A DNA stretch of 64,000 bases from Allobosea sp. WAO (GCF_001509835.1 NZ_JXTJ01000006.1:62001-126000); one strand, 5' to 3'. Positions 1-9,167 are shown, numbered from the stretch's first letter. Notes: generated from the sequence alone by a model not told the origin. Translations and numbers: made by a program.

Positions 1-8
1 AGTCTAGA

Positions 9-1274
9 ATGGAGCTGCCAGCCTTGATCGAAGCCGTCATGCTCGTTGCGCTCGGCTTCCTGGCTGCCAGTCTGCTTGCGCTCGCGGCGCTGCCGGCTTT
101 GGCGCGGCGGGCCGATCGGCTGGCGCGCCGGCGGGCCGAAGCCGCCTTTCCGCTGTCGCTGGCGGAGATCGCTGCCGACCGCGACCATTTGCGGGCCGAA
201 CTCGCCATGCGCGAGCGGGCGCTCGAGCAGCGGGCCGAGAGCGGCTTTGCCGCCAAGGCCGGCGCGATGAGCGAGATCGGACGGCGCGACATGGCGATCA
301 GCCGGCTGGAGAGCGATCTTTCCGAGCATGGGAAGCGCATCGAAGGCCTCGAAGCGGACCTGACGCAGACCCGGCACGATCTTGGCCTCACCCGCGAGGA
401 ACTCGCCCGGGAAAGCGCCGGCCATCAGACCACGCAGGCGACGCTTTCGGAGCGTGTCGATGATCTTGCGGCGCTCGAACAGCAACTCGCCGAGACGCGC
501 ACCGCGCTCGGCGGCACCGGTGCCGACCTTGCGGCGCGGAGCCACGAACTCGCCGAAAGCAGGGAGACGAACGGCCGGCTCGAAACGGTCCTGGCGGAGC
601 GCGATGCGGAGCTGGCGGAGCTCCGGATTGCGCATGGCGGCCAGCATGTTGCCCTGGTCGAGGCTGGCACGCAGCGCCTGACGCTGGAAACCAGGCGCGA
701 CGAGCTTGCCTCCCGGCTCTCTGCGAGCGAGAAGGCGCTGGCCGAGGTGCGGACAGCGTTGGCGGCGATGAAGATCGACCGCGACAGCGAGCGCCTGCGC
801 GCCGATGCGATCACCGGCCGTGCCGTCGAGGCCGAGGCCGCGCATGCGGCGGCCGATGCCAATGCCGTCAAGCTCGGAGCCGAGATCGTCAGGCAGGAGG
901 CCGCAGTGAAGCAGGGATCGGTCGAGCTCGCCGAGGCGCTGGCCCGGATCGCGACCTTGGAGAAGCAGCTGGAAACCGCGGCGGCCGCCAAGGCCGAACT
1001 CGAGCAGGGGCTGGCAACGGAGGCAAAGCGGCAGCGCGAGACCATGCGCGAGCGCGACGAGACGATCGAGGCGCTGCATGGCGAGGTTCTGACCCTGCGG
1101 GGCGCGCGCGATCAGGCACGGGCGGATCGTGCAGGGCTGAAGCGTGAGCTTGCGACGCTGCGGCGCCAGGGCGGCACGGGTGACAAGGCGGACGAGGCCG
1201 CCTTGCGCCAGGAGATCGTCAGGCTGGCCGACACCTTGCTGGCATCGGCCGAAAGCCGCGAGGCGGCGGAGTAG
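9..1274 (+). CDS. Membrane-anchored long coiled-coil protein, function unknown
   Basis: The predicted protein has 421 residues. An N-terminal hydrophobic segment (about residues 8-32, rich in Leu, Ala and Val) is followed by a basic stretch (RRADRLARRRAE) that would stay in the cytoplasm. Almost all the rest (about 50-420) is a charged, Ala/Glu/Leu/Arg-rich heptad-type coiled coil with no enzymatic motif. This arrangement suggests a membrane-tethered rod or scaffold. The ATG sits only 8 bases into the window, so its ribosome binding site cannot be judged and no in-frame stop precedes it; the true start may lie upstream. It converges with the deaminase gene. Low-complexity coiled coils attract spurious matches to SMC or myosin-like proteins, so no function is offered. 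Confidence 0.75.
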   Translation: MELPALIEAVMLVALGFLAASLLALAALPALARRADRLARRRAEAAFPLSLAEIAADRDHLRAELAMRERALEQRAESGFAAKAGAMSEIGRRDMAISRLESDLSEHGKRIEGLEADLTQTRHDLGLTREELARESAGHQTTQATLSERVDDLAALEQQLAETRTALGGTGADLAARSHELAESRETNGRLETVLAERDAELAELRIAHGGQHVALVEAGTQRLTLETRRDELASRLSASEKALAEVRTALAAMKIDRDSERLRADAITGRAVEAEAAHAAADANAVKLGAEIVRQEAAVKQGSVELAEALARIATLEKQLETAAAAKAELEQGLATEAKRQRETMRERDETIEALHGEVLTLRGARDQARADRAGLKRELATLRRQGGTGDKADEAALRQEIVRLADTLLASAESREAAE

Positions 1275-1286
1275 GCCGCGCCTGCC

Positions 1287-2006
1287 TCAGTAGGGATGAC
1301 GGTCCTTCTTGTTCATCCAGGCCTCATAGGCCTTCAGACCGGTTTCCCGCTCGAAGTTCTCGGCGACCTTGATGCGCCGGTCGGCCCAGGGCTTGGCGAA
1401 GTCCTCGTACTGGAAGGCGTCGTCGAAGCCGATCGCGCTCGTATCCTTCAGGCTCGCGGCGAAATAGACATTGTCGATGCGCGACCAGTAGATCGCGCTC
1501 ATGCACATCGGGCAGGGGGCGCCGTTGATGTAGATGCTGCAGCCCTTGAGCATGCGGGCGCGCTCGGGAACCGGATCGGGCGAGCCAGCCTCGCGCGGGA
1601 TCATTTCGAGGATGGTGCCGGCGCCGTAGTCGCTGCCGAGCAGGGCCTTCGGGTTCAGCCGTGCCGAGGCGTCCATGATCGCGGTGACCTCGGCATGGAA
1701 GACCGGGATGCCGGTGAGCAGCACGCGATTCTGGCCGCGGCCGATGATCTCGCCGTCCTTGACGATCACCGCGCCGAACGGGCCGCCCCAGCCCTTCTCG
1801 ACCGATTCGATGGCGAGGCGGGTGGCCTCCTCCATGAATTTCTTGTCGCCGGGCGGGGGCGGGGCGGCGTTGGCCGAGCGGGCCGACAGGGCCATCACGC
1901 CGGCAGCGCCGGTGGCGACCGCCGTCGCCAGGAATTTGCGCCGTCCCGGCGCCGCGGGCGCCTCGCACCCCGCCTCATGGGCGGCCTTGCAACTGCAGGT
2001 CTTCAT
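1287..2006 (-). CDS. Tat-exported nucleoside deaminase-family protein (CMP/dCMP deaminase fold)
   Basis: The 239-residue protein carries the zinc-deaminase signature: HAE in FHAEVTAI supplies the His ligand and proton-shuttle Glu, and PCPMCMSAIYW supplies the two Cys ligands. The fold resembles guanine deaminase or TadA-type enzymes. The N-terminus is unusual: three Cys in the first 15 residues, then a twin-arginine motif GRRKFLATAV, a hydrophobic stretch and an AXA-type site (ANA), which together read as a Tat signal peptide. The start at 2006 is preferred over 2063 because a GAGAG-like ribosome binding site precedes it and the signal peptide then has normal length. The substrate is unknown. 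Cytoplasmic deaminases of this family lack a signal, so a periplasmic place of action is inferred only from the N-terminus. Confidence 0.85.
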   Translation of the reverse strand: MKTCSCKAAHEAGCEAPAAPGRRKFLATAVATGAAGVMALSARSANAAPPPPGDKKFMEEATRLAIESVEKGWGGPFGAVIVKDGEIIGRGQNRVLLTGIPVFHAEVTAIMDASARLNPKALLGSDYGAGTILEMIPREAGSPDPVPERARMLKGCSIYINGAPCPMCMSAIYWSRIDNVYFAASLKDTSAIGFDDAFQYEDFAKPWADRRIKVAENFERETGLKAYEAWMNKKDRHPY

Positions 2007-2264
2007 GCCGTTTGGCTCTCTCGCTTGGTGAGGGAATTCTGACAGGCCGGATGCGGACGCCACCCGCCTGCTTGCGACAGGATGGGGTGGCGCGCAGAGC
2101 CGCGCCTCTGCTTACGGCAGAAGTGCTGTGCGATTGGTTACCTTGCGTCATGACCTGGTCGGCGGGAGAGCGGAAAACCGGTTTCCACTTTTCGGCCGGA
2201 TGCTCTAGGGAGACGACGCGTCTTCGCTTGGGCGCAGCCTCTTTGTGCGGCTCTATCGGTAGGG

Positions 2265-3200
2265 ATGATGACGGATATCGTTTGTATCGGCGAGCCCCTG
2301 GGCGAGTTCAACGCGACGCGCGGCGAGGCAGGCGCGTACCGCTTCGGCCTGGGAGGCGACACCTCAAATTGCGCCATCGCGGCGGCGCGGCAGGGCGCCA
2401 GCGTCGCCTATGCCGGGGCGCTCGGCAATGACGAGCCCGGGCGCGCGCTCCGGACGGCCTGGGCGCAGGAAGGCATCGACGACAAGCATGTCTCGACCCA
2501 TGCGACGGCGCCGACCGGGCTCTATTTCGTCGCGCATGGCGAGCAGGGGCACGTCTTCTCCTATCTGCGGGCCGGTTCGGCCGCGAGCCTCTACGGCCCG
2601 GCCGATCTGCCGCGGGAGCTGATCGCTTCGGCCAAGGTGGTCCAGGCCTCCGGCATCAGCCAGGCGATCTCGGCCAGCGCCTGCGATGCGGTGTTCGAGG
2701 CTTTCGAGCTGGCGCGCCAGAACCGCGTGCTGACCGCCTACGACACCAATCTGCGCCTCAAGCTCTGGCCGCTGACCCGCGCCCGGGCGATCGTCCATAC
2801 CGCCTGCCAGATGGCCGACATCGTCCTGCCGGGCGACGGCGACGCCAAGCTCCTGACCGGCCTCGAAGAGCCCGACGCGATCGTCGACTTCTATCTGAAG
2901 CTCGGTGCCAAGGTCGTGGCGCTGACCCTCGGCCATGAAGGCTCGCTGGTCGCGACGCCCGAGCGGCGCCAGCGCTTCGTGCCGATCAAGGTCGAGGCGG
3001 TCGACGCGACCGGGGCCGGCGACTGCTATGACGGCGCCTTCCTCGCCGAATACATCCGTACCGGCGATGCTTTCGTCGCCGGCGCCTACGCGAATGTCGC
3101 GGCGGCGCTCTCCACCCAGGGCTATGGTGCGGTAGCCCCCCTGCCGCGCCGGGCCGAGGTCGAGGCGCGGATCGCAGCAGAGGCAGCTCTCAAGGCATGA
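2265..3200 (+). CDS. PfkB-family carbohydrate kinase (2-keto-3-deoxygluconate kinase-like)
   Basis: The 311-residue protein has the ribokinase/PfkB layout. The start IVCIGEPLGEFN is followed by a glycine-rich patch (GLGGDTSNCAIAAARQGA) and the C-terminal signature DATGAGDCYDGAF, whose Asp is the catalytic base and whose GAGD forms the anion hole. ATP-dependent phosphorylation of a sugar or sugar acid is expected. The N-terminus resembles KDG kinases, but substrate cannot be fixed from motifs. Two adjacent ATG codons (2265 and 2268) follow an AGGG ribosome binding site; the second may be the one used. The stop overlaps the start of the HAD phosphatase gene (ATGA), so the two are probably translated together and may act on the same metabolite. 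Confidence 0.88.
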   Translation: MMTDIVCIGEPLGEFNATRGEAGAYRFGLGGDTSNCAIAAARQGASVAYAGALGNDEPGRALRTAWAQEGIDDKHVSTHATAPTGLYFVAHGEQGHVFSYLRAGSAASLYGPADLPRELIASAKVVQASGISQAISASACDAVFEAFELARQNRVLTAYDTNLRLKLWPLTRARAIVHTACQMADIVLPGDGDAKLLTGLEEPDAIVDFYLKLGAKVVALTLGHEGSLVATPERRQRFVPIKVEAVDATGAGDCYDGAFLAEYIRTGDAFVAGAYANVAAALSTQGYGAVAPLPRRAEVEARIAAEAALKA

Positions 3201-4057
3201 CTATTCCGATCCTGACGCAAGCGGGTGAGCTTCTCGCCCGCTACGAAGTGCTGATCAGCGACGTCTGGGGCGTCGTTCATGACGGCGTGCTGGCGCTGCC
3301 GCCGGCCTGCGAGACCCTGACGCGTTACCGCGAGGCGGGCGGCGTGGTCGTCCTGCTCTCGAATGCGCCGGGGCCGTCGGCGCAGATCGCCGACGTGCTC
3401 GACGACAAGCGCGTGCCTCGCACCGCCTGGGACCGTCTCGTCACCTCCGGCGACGTGACGCGGGCGCTGATCGGGGCGAGCCATATGCGCAAGGCCTATC
3501 ATATCGGCTGGCAGGAGGACCGGGCGGTGTTCGAGGGCTTCGATGTCGAACTCGTCGACGAGGACGAGGCCGAATTCGTCGTCGCGACCGAGCTCAACGA
3601 CTACCGCACCGAGCAGCCCGAGCAGTACCGGCCGCAGCTCGCGCGCTTTGCGGCGCGGGGGCTGCCCTTCATCTGCGGTAATCCCGATCTCGTCGTCCAT
3701 GTCGGCCATGATCTCCTGCCTTGCGCCGGTGCGCTGGCGACGATCTACGAGGAGCTCGGCGGCCGGGTCGCCTGGGCCGGCAAGCCGCATCGGCCGGCCT
3801 ATGACCTCGCTCTGGCGGCAGCGCGCGATGCGCGCGGCGGTCGCGACGTCGACGCCGGCAAGGTGCTGGTGATCGGTGATGCCGTGCGCACCGACCTCGC
3901 CGGCGCGCGCCTGATGGGCTTCGACAGCCTGTTCATCGCCGGCGGCATCCATCGCGACGAGACGATCCGCGATGGCGCGGTCGATCCTGCGGGGCTCGCC
4001 AAGGTGCTGGCGACGCATGCACCGCTCCCGGTCGCCGCGATCGCAGCGCTGGCCTGA
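3197..4057 (+). CDS. HAD-IIA family phosphatase (TIGR01459-type)
   Basis: The protein has 286 residues. HAD motif I appears as ISDVWGVVHDG near residue 20 (the nucleophile position Asp, with a tryptophan in the place usually held by Leu or Met, typical of this subfamily). Motif II is VVLLSNAPGPS (Ser/Asn), and motif IV is VLVIGDAVRTDLAGA, where an Asp binds magnesium. The cap sits between motifs II and III, as in the NagD/HAD-IIA class that includes p-nitrophenyl phosphatases and sugar phosphatases. It begins inside the stop codon of the PfkB kinase gene, suggesting a kinase-phosphatase pair in one pathway or a phosphatase that clears mis-phosphorylated product. The exact substrate is unknown. 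Its 3' end nearly meets the converging YfhO-type gene. Confidence 0.87.
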   Translation: MTIPILTQAGELLARYEVLISDVWGVVHDGVLALPPACETLTRYREAGGVVVLLSNAPGPSAQIADVLDDKRVPRTAWDRLVTSGDVTRALIGASHMRKAYHIGWQEDRAVFEGFDVELVDEDEAEFVVATELNDYRTEQPEQYRPQLARFAARGLPFICGNPDLVVHVGHDLLPCAGALATIYEELGGRVAWAGKPHRPAYDLALAAARDARGGRDVDAGKVLVIGDAVRTDLAGARLMGFDSLFIAGGIHRDETIRDGAVDPAGLAKVLATHAPLPVAAIAALA

Positions 4058-4060
4058 GGC

Positions 4061-6457
4061 TCACACCGGCGGCGGGTTCGCCTTGCGGATCCGCTCGCCG
4101 ATCGCCTGGAAGAGGCCTTCGAACGGCCGGAAGGTGAAGCGGATCGTCGAGCGGCCCGGCGGCACCTGCACGGCGCGGAAGATCACATTGGCACGCAGCA
4201 GCTCGGCCGGCTTGCCGTCGACCTCGACCTGCCACCAGGGCTGCCAGACATCGTTGAGGACGACGAAGCCGCCTGCGGGCGCCTCTGCCTCCAGCGTGAC
4301 GTCGGTGGTGCCGTAGTCGCGAATGCTCACCGTTCCCGGCCCGGCGGGCCCGCCCGGCAGCTTCGGCGGTGCCTTGTCGAGCAGCACGGTACGCCGCGGA
4401 TCGAAGCCCGCCGGCCATTGCCCGCTTTTCAGGATGGCGTCGAAATCGGCCTGCTGCGCACTCGTGACGAGCAGGACGCGCGGCAGGGCCCGCGGATTCT
4501 CGTAGATGAAGGCGTCGGCGGTCCGGGCGATCTGGATGAGGTCGCCGGGCTTCAGTGCCTTGTCGATCTCACCGACCGGCACGCCGGTGGCGATGAAGCG
4601 CAGGCCGAGCATGTCGGCGAGCAGCGAGCGGTAGGACGGCATCAGCGCCGAGAAGGTCCGCTGGTCGGGTAGCGCGACATGGTCGCCGGCGCCGGTGGCC
4701 GCGCTGTAGAGGCCCAGCCGCAGGGGATTGTAGCCGAGCGTATTGTCCAGCCCGTGGACCAGGCTGGCATTGGGCCAGTGGAAGTCGATGCCGGCGAGCT
4801 CGATGCGGTCGCGCCGGTCGGGACCGGCAGTGCGCGCGGTCTCGCGCTTGAGCAGGGCTATGGTCTCGTTCGTGCTGTCGGCGCGCAGGACCTCGTAGCG
4901 GGAGGTGGGCAGGGCGGTCGACTCGCTTGGGCCGTTGTTGACCGAGAGATCGATGGTCATGGTCATGGCGAGGATCAGCGTCGCGGCCATGCCGGCCCCC
5001 TGCAGAGCAAGGCCGCGCGCGGCGACGAGAGCGCCGGCGACCAGCAGAAGGCAGAGCGAGGCCGTGATCAGCGGCAATGCGGCGACAGCGAGCCGGCCCG
5101 TCGTCCAGGCGAGCCAGATGGCGAGGCCGAAGGCGGCGCCGAGCAGGGCGGCTTCCAGCGCGATCTGCCAGCGCCGGGGGCGCGGGGCGGTGTCGGTCAG
5201 GACGAGATGGATGAAGTAGCCGCCGAGGATGGCGAAGAGCGCGCCGAGGATGAAGAGCGCGTCGGCCGGCCGGCGATAGAGGTCGATGCCGGGTAGCGCC
5301 GCGAACATCACCTGGAAGCCCGGCGTATAGCGGCCGAGTGCGTAGACCAGCACCAGAATGGCGGCGACGCTGAGGGCGATGATCTCGCGCCGCCAGAGGC
5401 CGCCGCGCACCACCCCCACACCAATGATCATCAGCAAAGGCAGCAGGCCGAGATAGAGCACGCTCATATTGCGGGCGAGGTAGAGATCGACCGGGCCGAA
5501 GCGGGCCTCCCAGGCCGGGCTCGGCGGGCCCCAGAAATTCTCCAGCGGGCCGGCGGCGCCATAGAGATTGGCGATCAGCCCGGTGAGCAGTGAGGCCGGA
5601 TGCAACGAGCCCTTGCCGGCTCCGGCGAGGTCGATCATCGGCCGGTTGGATTCCTGGGCCAGGAAGGCGGTGAGCAGGATCGGTACGGCGGCGACCAGAA
5701 CCGCGCCGAGCACGCCGAGTGACAGCGGTATCAAGCTGCCCTTGAGGGCGCGCAGCGGCTGCTTCGCCATGGCGATCGCGGCGATGACGAGCCCTGCGAG
5801 GACATAGACGCCGATCAGCGCGACCTGGTCGCGCCCGAGCACCATGAAGCCGGCGACGATCCCTGCGAGGAAGCCATAGGTCCATGAACCGCGCTCCAGC
5901 GCCCGCGAGAGCAGCAGCAGCGTGACGGCGAAATAGGCCAGGCTCAGCACCTGCCCGACATGCTGGATGCGCCAGGCGGCCGAAGCCCCGAAGGCGAAGG
6001 CGAGGGCGCAGACCACGGCACCGCCCGGATGCCAGTTGCGGTCGCGGAAGACGAGGACGAGGCAGAGCGCGCTGACCAGCAGCGAGCCGAGCAGCGCGCC
6101 GTCGCTCCAGCGGAAATCCGGCGCCGGATTGATCAGCGCGATCAGCGCGAAAGGCGGCGAGAAGATCAGTGACTGCGGATCGGCGACCTGCGGCGAGCCG
6201 GCGAAGACGAAGGGCGTCCAGAACGGCGACAGCCCCTTGTGCAGGGCGCTGGCGAGGAACTGGAGCTGCGGGTGAAAATGCGCCTTGGCGTCCCAGGGCA
6301 CGGTGACGACGCCCGACAGCCAGGGCCAGGACAAAGCGAGCCAGGCGGCGCAGACGATCAGGAAGACCTTGGCGACAGGCCAGGGCGGGCTCACCGCCGC
6401 GAGATCGGACCGCTCTTGCTCGGACAGCTTCTGCTCGGACCGCTTCTGTTCGGACAT
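4061..6457 (-). CDS. Large polytopic membrane protein, YfhO-like
   Basis: The 798-residue protein starts with a hydrophilic, repetitive SEQKRSEQKLSEQER-type tail. About a dozen hydrophobic segments follow through residue 520, then a C-terminal extracytoplasmic domain of about 270 residues. The C-terminal part ends with the pattern GGFVVLNDVWQPWWQVEVDG and a PPG-S-I-R-F-F-PF strand, as in YfhO/GT-C-like proteins that act on lipid-linked sugars and teichoic-acid or exopolysaccharide decoration. The start at 6457 has an AGGAAG ribosome binding site; the longer reading from 6544 would overlap ribA. An acidic residue pair typical of GT-C enzymes is not obvious to me, so sugar transfer is inferred from resemblance only. 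Confidence 0.8.
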   Translation of the reverse strand: MSEQKRSEQKLSEQERSDLAAVSPPWPVAKVFLIVCAAWLALSWPWLSGVVTVPWDAKAHFHPQLQFLASALHKGLSPFWTPFVFAGSPQVADPQSLIFSPPFALIALINPAPDFRWSDGALLGSLLVSALCLVLVFRDRNWHPGGAVVCALAFAFGASAAWRIQHVGQVLSLAYFAVTLLLLSRALERGSWTYGFLAGIVAGFMVLGRDQVALIGVYVLAGLVIAAIAMAKQPLRALKGSLIPLSLGVLGAVLVAAVPILLTAFLAQESNRPMIDLAGAGKGSLHPASLLTGLIANLYGAAGPLENFWGPPSPAWEARFGPVDLYLARNMSVLYLGLLPLLMIIGVGVVRGGLWRREIIALSVAAILVLVYALGRYTPGFQVMFAALPGIDLYRRPADALFILGALFAILGGYFIHLVLTDTAPRPRRWQIALEAALLGAAFGLAIWLAWTTGRLAVAALPLITASLCLLLVAGALVAARGLALQGAGMAATLILAMTMTIDLSVNNGPSESTALPTSRYEVLRADSTNETIALLKRETARTAGPDRRDRIELAGIDFHWPNASLVHGLDNTLGYNPLRLGLYSAATGAGDHVALPDQRTFSALMPSYRSLLADMLGLRFIATGVPVGEIDKALKPGDLIQIARTADAFIYENPRALPRVLLVTSAQQADFDAILKSGQWPAGFDPRRTVLLDKAPPKLPGGPAGPGTVSIRDYGTTDVTLEAEAPAGGFVVLNDVWQPWWQVEVDGKPAELLRANVIFRAVQVPPGRSTIRFTFRPFEGLFQAIGERIRKANPPPV

Positions 6458-6524
6458 GGCGGCTTCCTGCCCCAGGCTCCGCACCGGATCAATGCCCGGC
6501 GCGGGTTCGCTGCCTGGAGCGAGG

Positions 6525-7652
6525 TCAATCCTTCGGGGCGGCACGCGCCATCAGCGCGTCCATGTCGATGAAATGGCCGGCGCGGTCGCGCTTCGAGGCG
6601 AGATAGCGGACATTGTGGATATTCGGGCGGCCGAGCACGCGCTGGGTCGCGGCGACCTCGAGCCCGGCAGCCTTGATCGCGCCGACCTTGAGCGGGTTGT
6701 TGGTCAGTGCCGTGACGCTGCTGACGCCTAGCTGCTTCAGCATCTCCGCTGCGAAGTCGAAATGGCGCTGGTCGAGATCGAAGCCGAGGACCTCGTCGGC
6801 GTCGTAGGTGTCCCAGCCCTGGCTCTGCAGCTTGTAGGCACGCATCTTGTTGGAGATGCCGTTGCCGCGGCCTTCCTGGTCGAGATAGAGCAGGATGCCG
6901 CCCTCGTTCTGCGCCATCCACTCGACGGTCTCGCGCAGCTGGTCGCCGCAATCGCATTTCAGCGAGCCGAACAGGTCGCCGGTCAGGCAGGCGGAGTGCA
7001 GGCGCACCGGCACGGCGGCCGAGAGGTCCGGCTTGCCGACGATGATCGCGACCTGATCGCGCAAGCCCTCGCCACCACGGAAGACCACGAATTCGGTATC
7101 GGGGGCGCCTTCCAGCGGAACCGGCGCACGGCCGACGATGGCGAGCGTTGCGACCTGGGCAGCGCGATAGCCGTTGATGGCGGCGATGGCGACCTCGACC
7201 AGGGGTTCCCCGGCGATCTGCGCCGCGGCGACCGGTACCAGGATGATGGCGGGCAGCACCAGCGCGAGACCGGCGAGCTCGAGCGCTGCGGCGTCGAGCG
7301 CGTTGGCGGGGCCGACCGGCGCATCGACGCGCGCATCGATCTTGAGGGCGAGGGTCTCGACACGGGCGATGTCGATCGCGGGCATGGCGAGGACGCCGGT
7401 TTCACTGCGTCCCTTCGCGCCGAGGCGGCGCAGGCGCGCGGCGCTCAGCACCAACCTGGCGTTACCTTCGGCAAGCGTGTCGAGCCGGCCGGCGATGTCG
7501 GCATCGGCGAGCTCGGCCGAGAGTGCCAAAGCGAGGTTCTCGCCGTCGCGCAGGAGGACGGGACGGCCGGCCCGGAATTCGGCGAGGGCCCGGTCGACTG
7601 CGATGATCTCGGTCTCGCCGGGACGGCCGAAAAGCGTACGCGACTTAGGCAT
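6525..7652 (-). CDS. ribA: GTP cyclohydrolase II with a degenerate DHBP-synthase-like N-terminal domain
   Basis: The 375-residue protein ends in a complete GTP cyclohydrolase II domain (about 185-375). The zinc ligands C222, C233 and C235 lie in CLTGDLFGSLKCDCGDQL. The substrate motif DQEGRGNGISNK follows, then LTNNPLKV and the HNVRYLASK tail. It converts GTP to 2,5-diamino-6-ribosylamino-4-pyrimidinone phosphate, the first step of riboflavin synthesis. The first 180 residues look like the fold of 3,4-dihydroxy-2-butanone-4-phosphate synthase (RibB), but the acidic signature DDEDRENEGD is replaced by LRDGENLALAL and the HTEAT motif is absent, so this half is probably inactive. The start at 7652 is the first ATG next to the conserved core; the upstream extension to 7781 looks non-coding. 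No other riboflavin gene lies nearby. Confidence 0.92.
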   Translation of the reverse strand: MPKSRTLFGRPGETEIIAVDRALAEFRAGRPVLLRDGENLALALSAELADADIAGRLDTLAEGNARLVLSAARLRRLGAKGRSETGVLAMPAIDIARVETLALKIDARVDAPVGPANALDAAALELAGLALVLPAIILVPVAAAQIAGEPLVEVAIAAINGYRAAQVATLAIVGRAPVPLEGAPDTEFVVFRGGEGLRDQVAIIVGKPDLSAAVPVRLHSACLTGDLFGSLKCDCGDQLRETVEWMAQNEGGILLYLDQEGRGNGISNKMRAYKLQSQGWDTYDADEVLGFDLDQRHFDFAAEMLKQLGVSSVTALTNNPLKVGAIKAAGLEVAATQRVLGRPNIHNVRYLASKRDRAGHFIDMDALMARAAPKD

Positions 7653-7922
7653 GGCTGCGTCCGTCAGATTGCGCCGGCTGGCGGCGGAGGAGATGGTCTT
7701 ATACGCTCGTCTGGGCGGGACGGATGCCATCCGGCGCAATACGGCGTTGCTACAACGTGTACGGTGGTGTGTGGTTCCCAAATTCGTGAGCCCGACCGGA
7801 TTTCAGGCGGCTTTCGACTGCGATCCGGTTGGCCGCAATCTGGCGTATAAGAACGGGACATTGAACACGAGATGAATGGCGGTGCCAGGCCCTGATCTGG
7901 GGTCTCGAGGGACGGATGCGAA

Positions 7923-8507
7923 ATGATCAGGGCACATGACCCCATGAGCGGGGTGGCAGGTCGTGCCGCCGTCTACAGCCCCGCGGCGCGGCGGTTCCAT
8001 TGGATCACGGTGGCGGCCGTCTTCATCATGATCCCGCTTGGCCTCGGCATGACCTATCGCGGCAACGCGCTCGATATCTGGGACGGGCTGACCAACGCGC
8101 TCTATTCCGCGCATAAGCTGCTCGGCTTCCTCGTGCTCTGGCTGACGGCGGGACGGCTGGCCTATCGGCTCCTGCACGGCTGGCCACCGGACGAGCCGAC
8201 GCTGGCCTGGTGGCACAAGGCCGCCTCCCATCTCGTCCATTGGGCACTCTATGGGCTGCTGCTGGTCGTGCCGTTGCTCGGCTGGATCGGCGTCTCGCTG
8301 TATCCCGCCCTGACGATCTTCGACCTGTTCAACCTGCCGGCGCTGGCCGCTCCGAACGAGGAGGCGGCGAAGCGCGTGCTCGCCCTGCATGGCTGGCTGG
8401 CGATCCTGCTCGCGCTCGCCATCTGCGGGCACATCGTCGCGGCGCTCTCTCACCATTTCATTCGCAAGGACGGCGTGCTGCGGCGCATGCTGCCGGGGCT
8501 GAGATAG
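7923..8507 (+). CDS. Cytochrome b561-family di-heme membrane protein
   Basis: The 194-residue protein has four transmembrane helices, each bringing a histidine suitable as heme ligand: FHWITVAAVF in helix 1, SAHKLLGFLVLW in helix 2, HLVHWALYGLLLV in helix 3 and LHGWLAILLALAICGHIVAAL near helix 4. This is the bacterial cytochrome b561 (CybB) pattern, a quinol-linked electron carrier of the inner membrane that can act as superoxide:ubiquinone oxidoreductase. An ATG at 7944 is a possible alternative start; the first ATG is kept because GAGGGA lies upstream of it. The gene stands alone: it is divergent from ribA across 270 bases and converges with the NUDIX gene. Confidence 0.88.
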   Translation: MIRAHDPMSGVAGRAAVYSPAARRFHWITVAAVFIMIPLGLGMTYRGNALDIWDGLTNALYSAHKLLGFLVLWLTAGRLAYRLLHGWPPDEPTLAWWHKAASHLVHWALYGLLLVVPLLGWIGVSLYPALTIFDLFNLPALAAPNEEAAKRVLALHGWLAILLALAICGHIVAALSHHFIRKDGVLRRMLPGLR

Positions 8508-8510
8508 GCC

Positions 8511-9029
8511 TCACCAGCGGCTGTCGATCGGAGCGCCCTCGGTGATCTCGGCGAGGCGGCGGCGCGTACCGGCCGTCGTCGTCTCCGGCAAGGCTGAAAG
8601 CGCGAAGAAGCCGATTTCGGCGATCTCCAGATCGGAGCTTTTCGGCGCGGTCCGGGTGAAGTCGCGGATGATGAAGACCGCGACATGGTCGCGACGCGCC
8701 CCTTCGTAACTCAGAAAAAGGCCGTGCAGTATGGCGGGGCCGGTCAGCGCGACATTGGCCTCCTCGCGCAATTCCTTGCCGATCGCTGCGAAGACGGTCT
8801 CGCCCGGCTCGACGCCGCCGCCAGGCAGATGCCAGCCGGGGGTGTAGGTGTGGCGCACCAGAAGGACCTCGCCCGCCTCGTTCATGACGGCGGCGCGCAC
8901 GCCCAGTGTCAGGCCACGGCTCATCCGGAAATAAAGATGGAGGAGTCGGCCGAACACGCCCCGCAGCGGCTTTGGGACATAGTCGATCGGCGCGCGCCGC
9001 GTCGGTTGCGGTGGAAGGGAATTGCTCAT
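8511..9029 (-). CDS. NUDIX hydrolase
   Basis: The 172-residue protein carries a NUDIX box near residues 70-95 (GGVEPGETVFAAIGKELREE). It matches the consensus GX5EX7REUXEEXGU apart from Lys in place of the first Arg and Asn in place of the last Gly. The preceding strand RHTYTPGWHLPGG is typical of the family. Such enzymes hydrolyse nucleoside diphosphates linked to another moiety, using divalent metal held by the glutamates. The start has moderate support. The gene converges with cytochrome b561 three bases apart. Substrate cannot be predicted; a relaxed NTP or sugar-nucleotide pyrophosphatase is the usual guess for this subfamily. Confidence 0.87.
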   Translation of the reverse strand: MSNSLPPQPTRRAPIDYVPKPLRGVFGRLLHLYFRMSRGLTLGVRAAVMNEAGEVLLVRHTYTPGWHLPGGGVEPGETVFAAIGKELREEANVALTGPAILHGLFLSYEGARRDHVAVFIIRDFTRTAPKSSDLEIAEIGFFALSALPETTTAGTRRRLAEITEGAPIDSRW

Positions 9030-9167
9030 CTGGTCGGCATTTTTCGCTGTGCGGCGAAATGTCTATGCAATAGGCGCATATCGGACCCCATATTTGCCCT
9101 CTCGTACCAACACAAACGCGCCTTAAATCAGGCGGATAAGGCCTCACCTACCGCTGGGGAATTTGTC

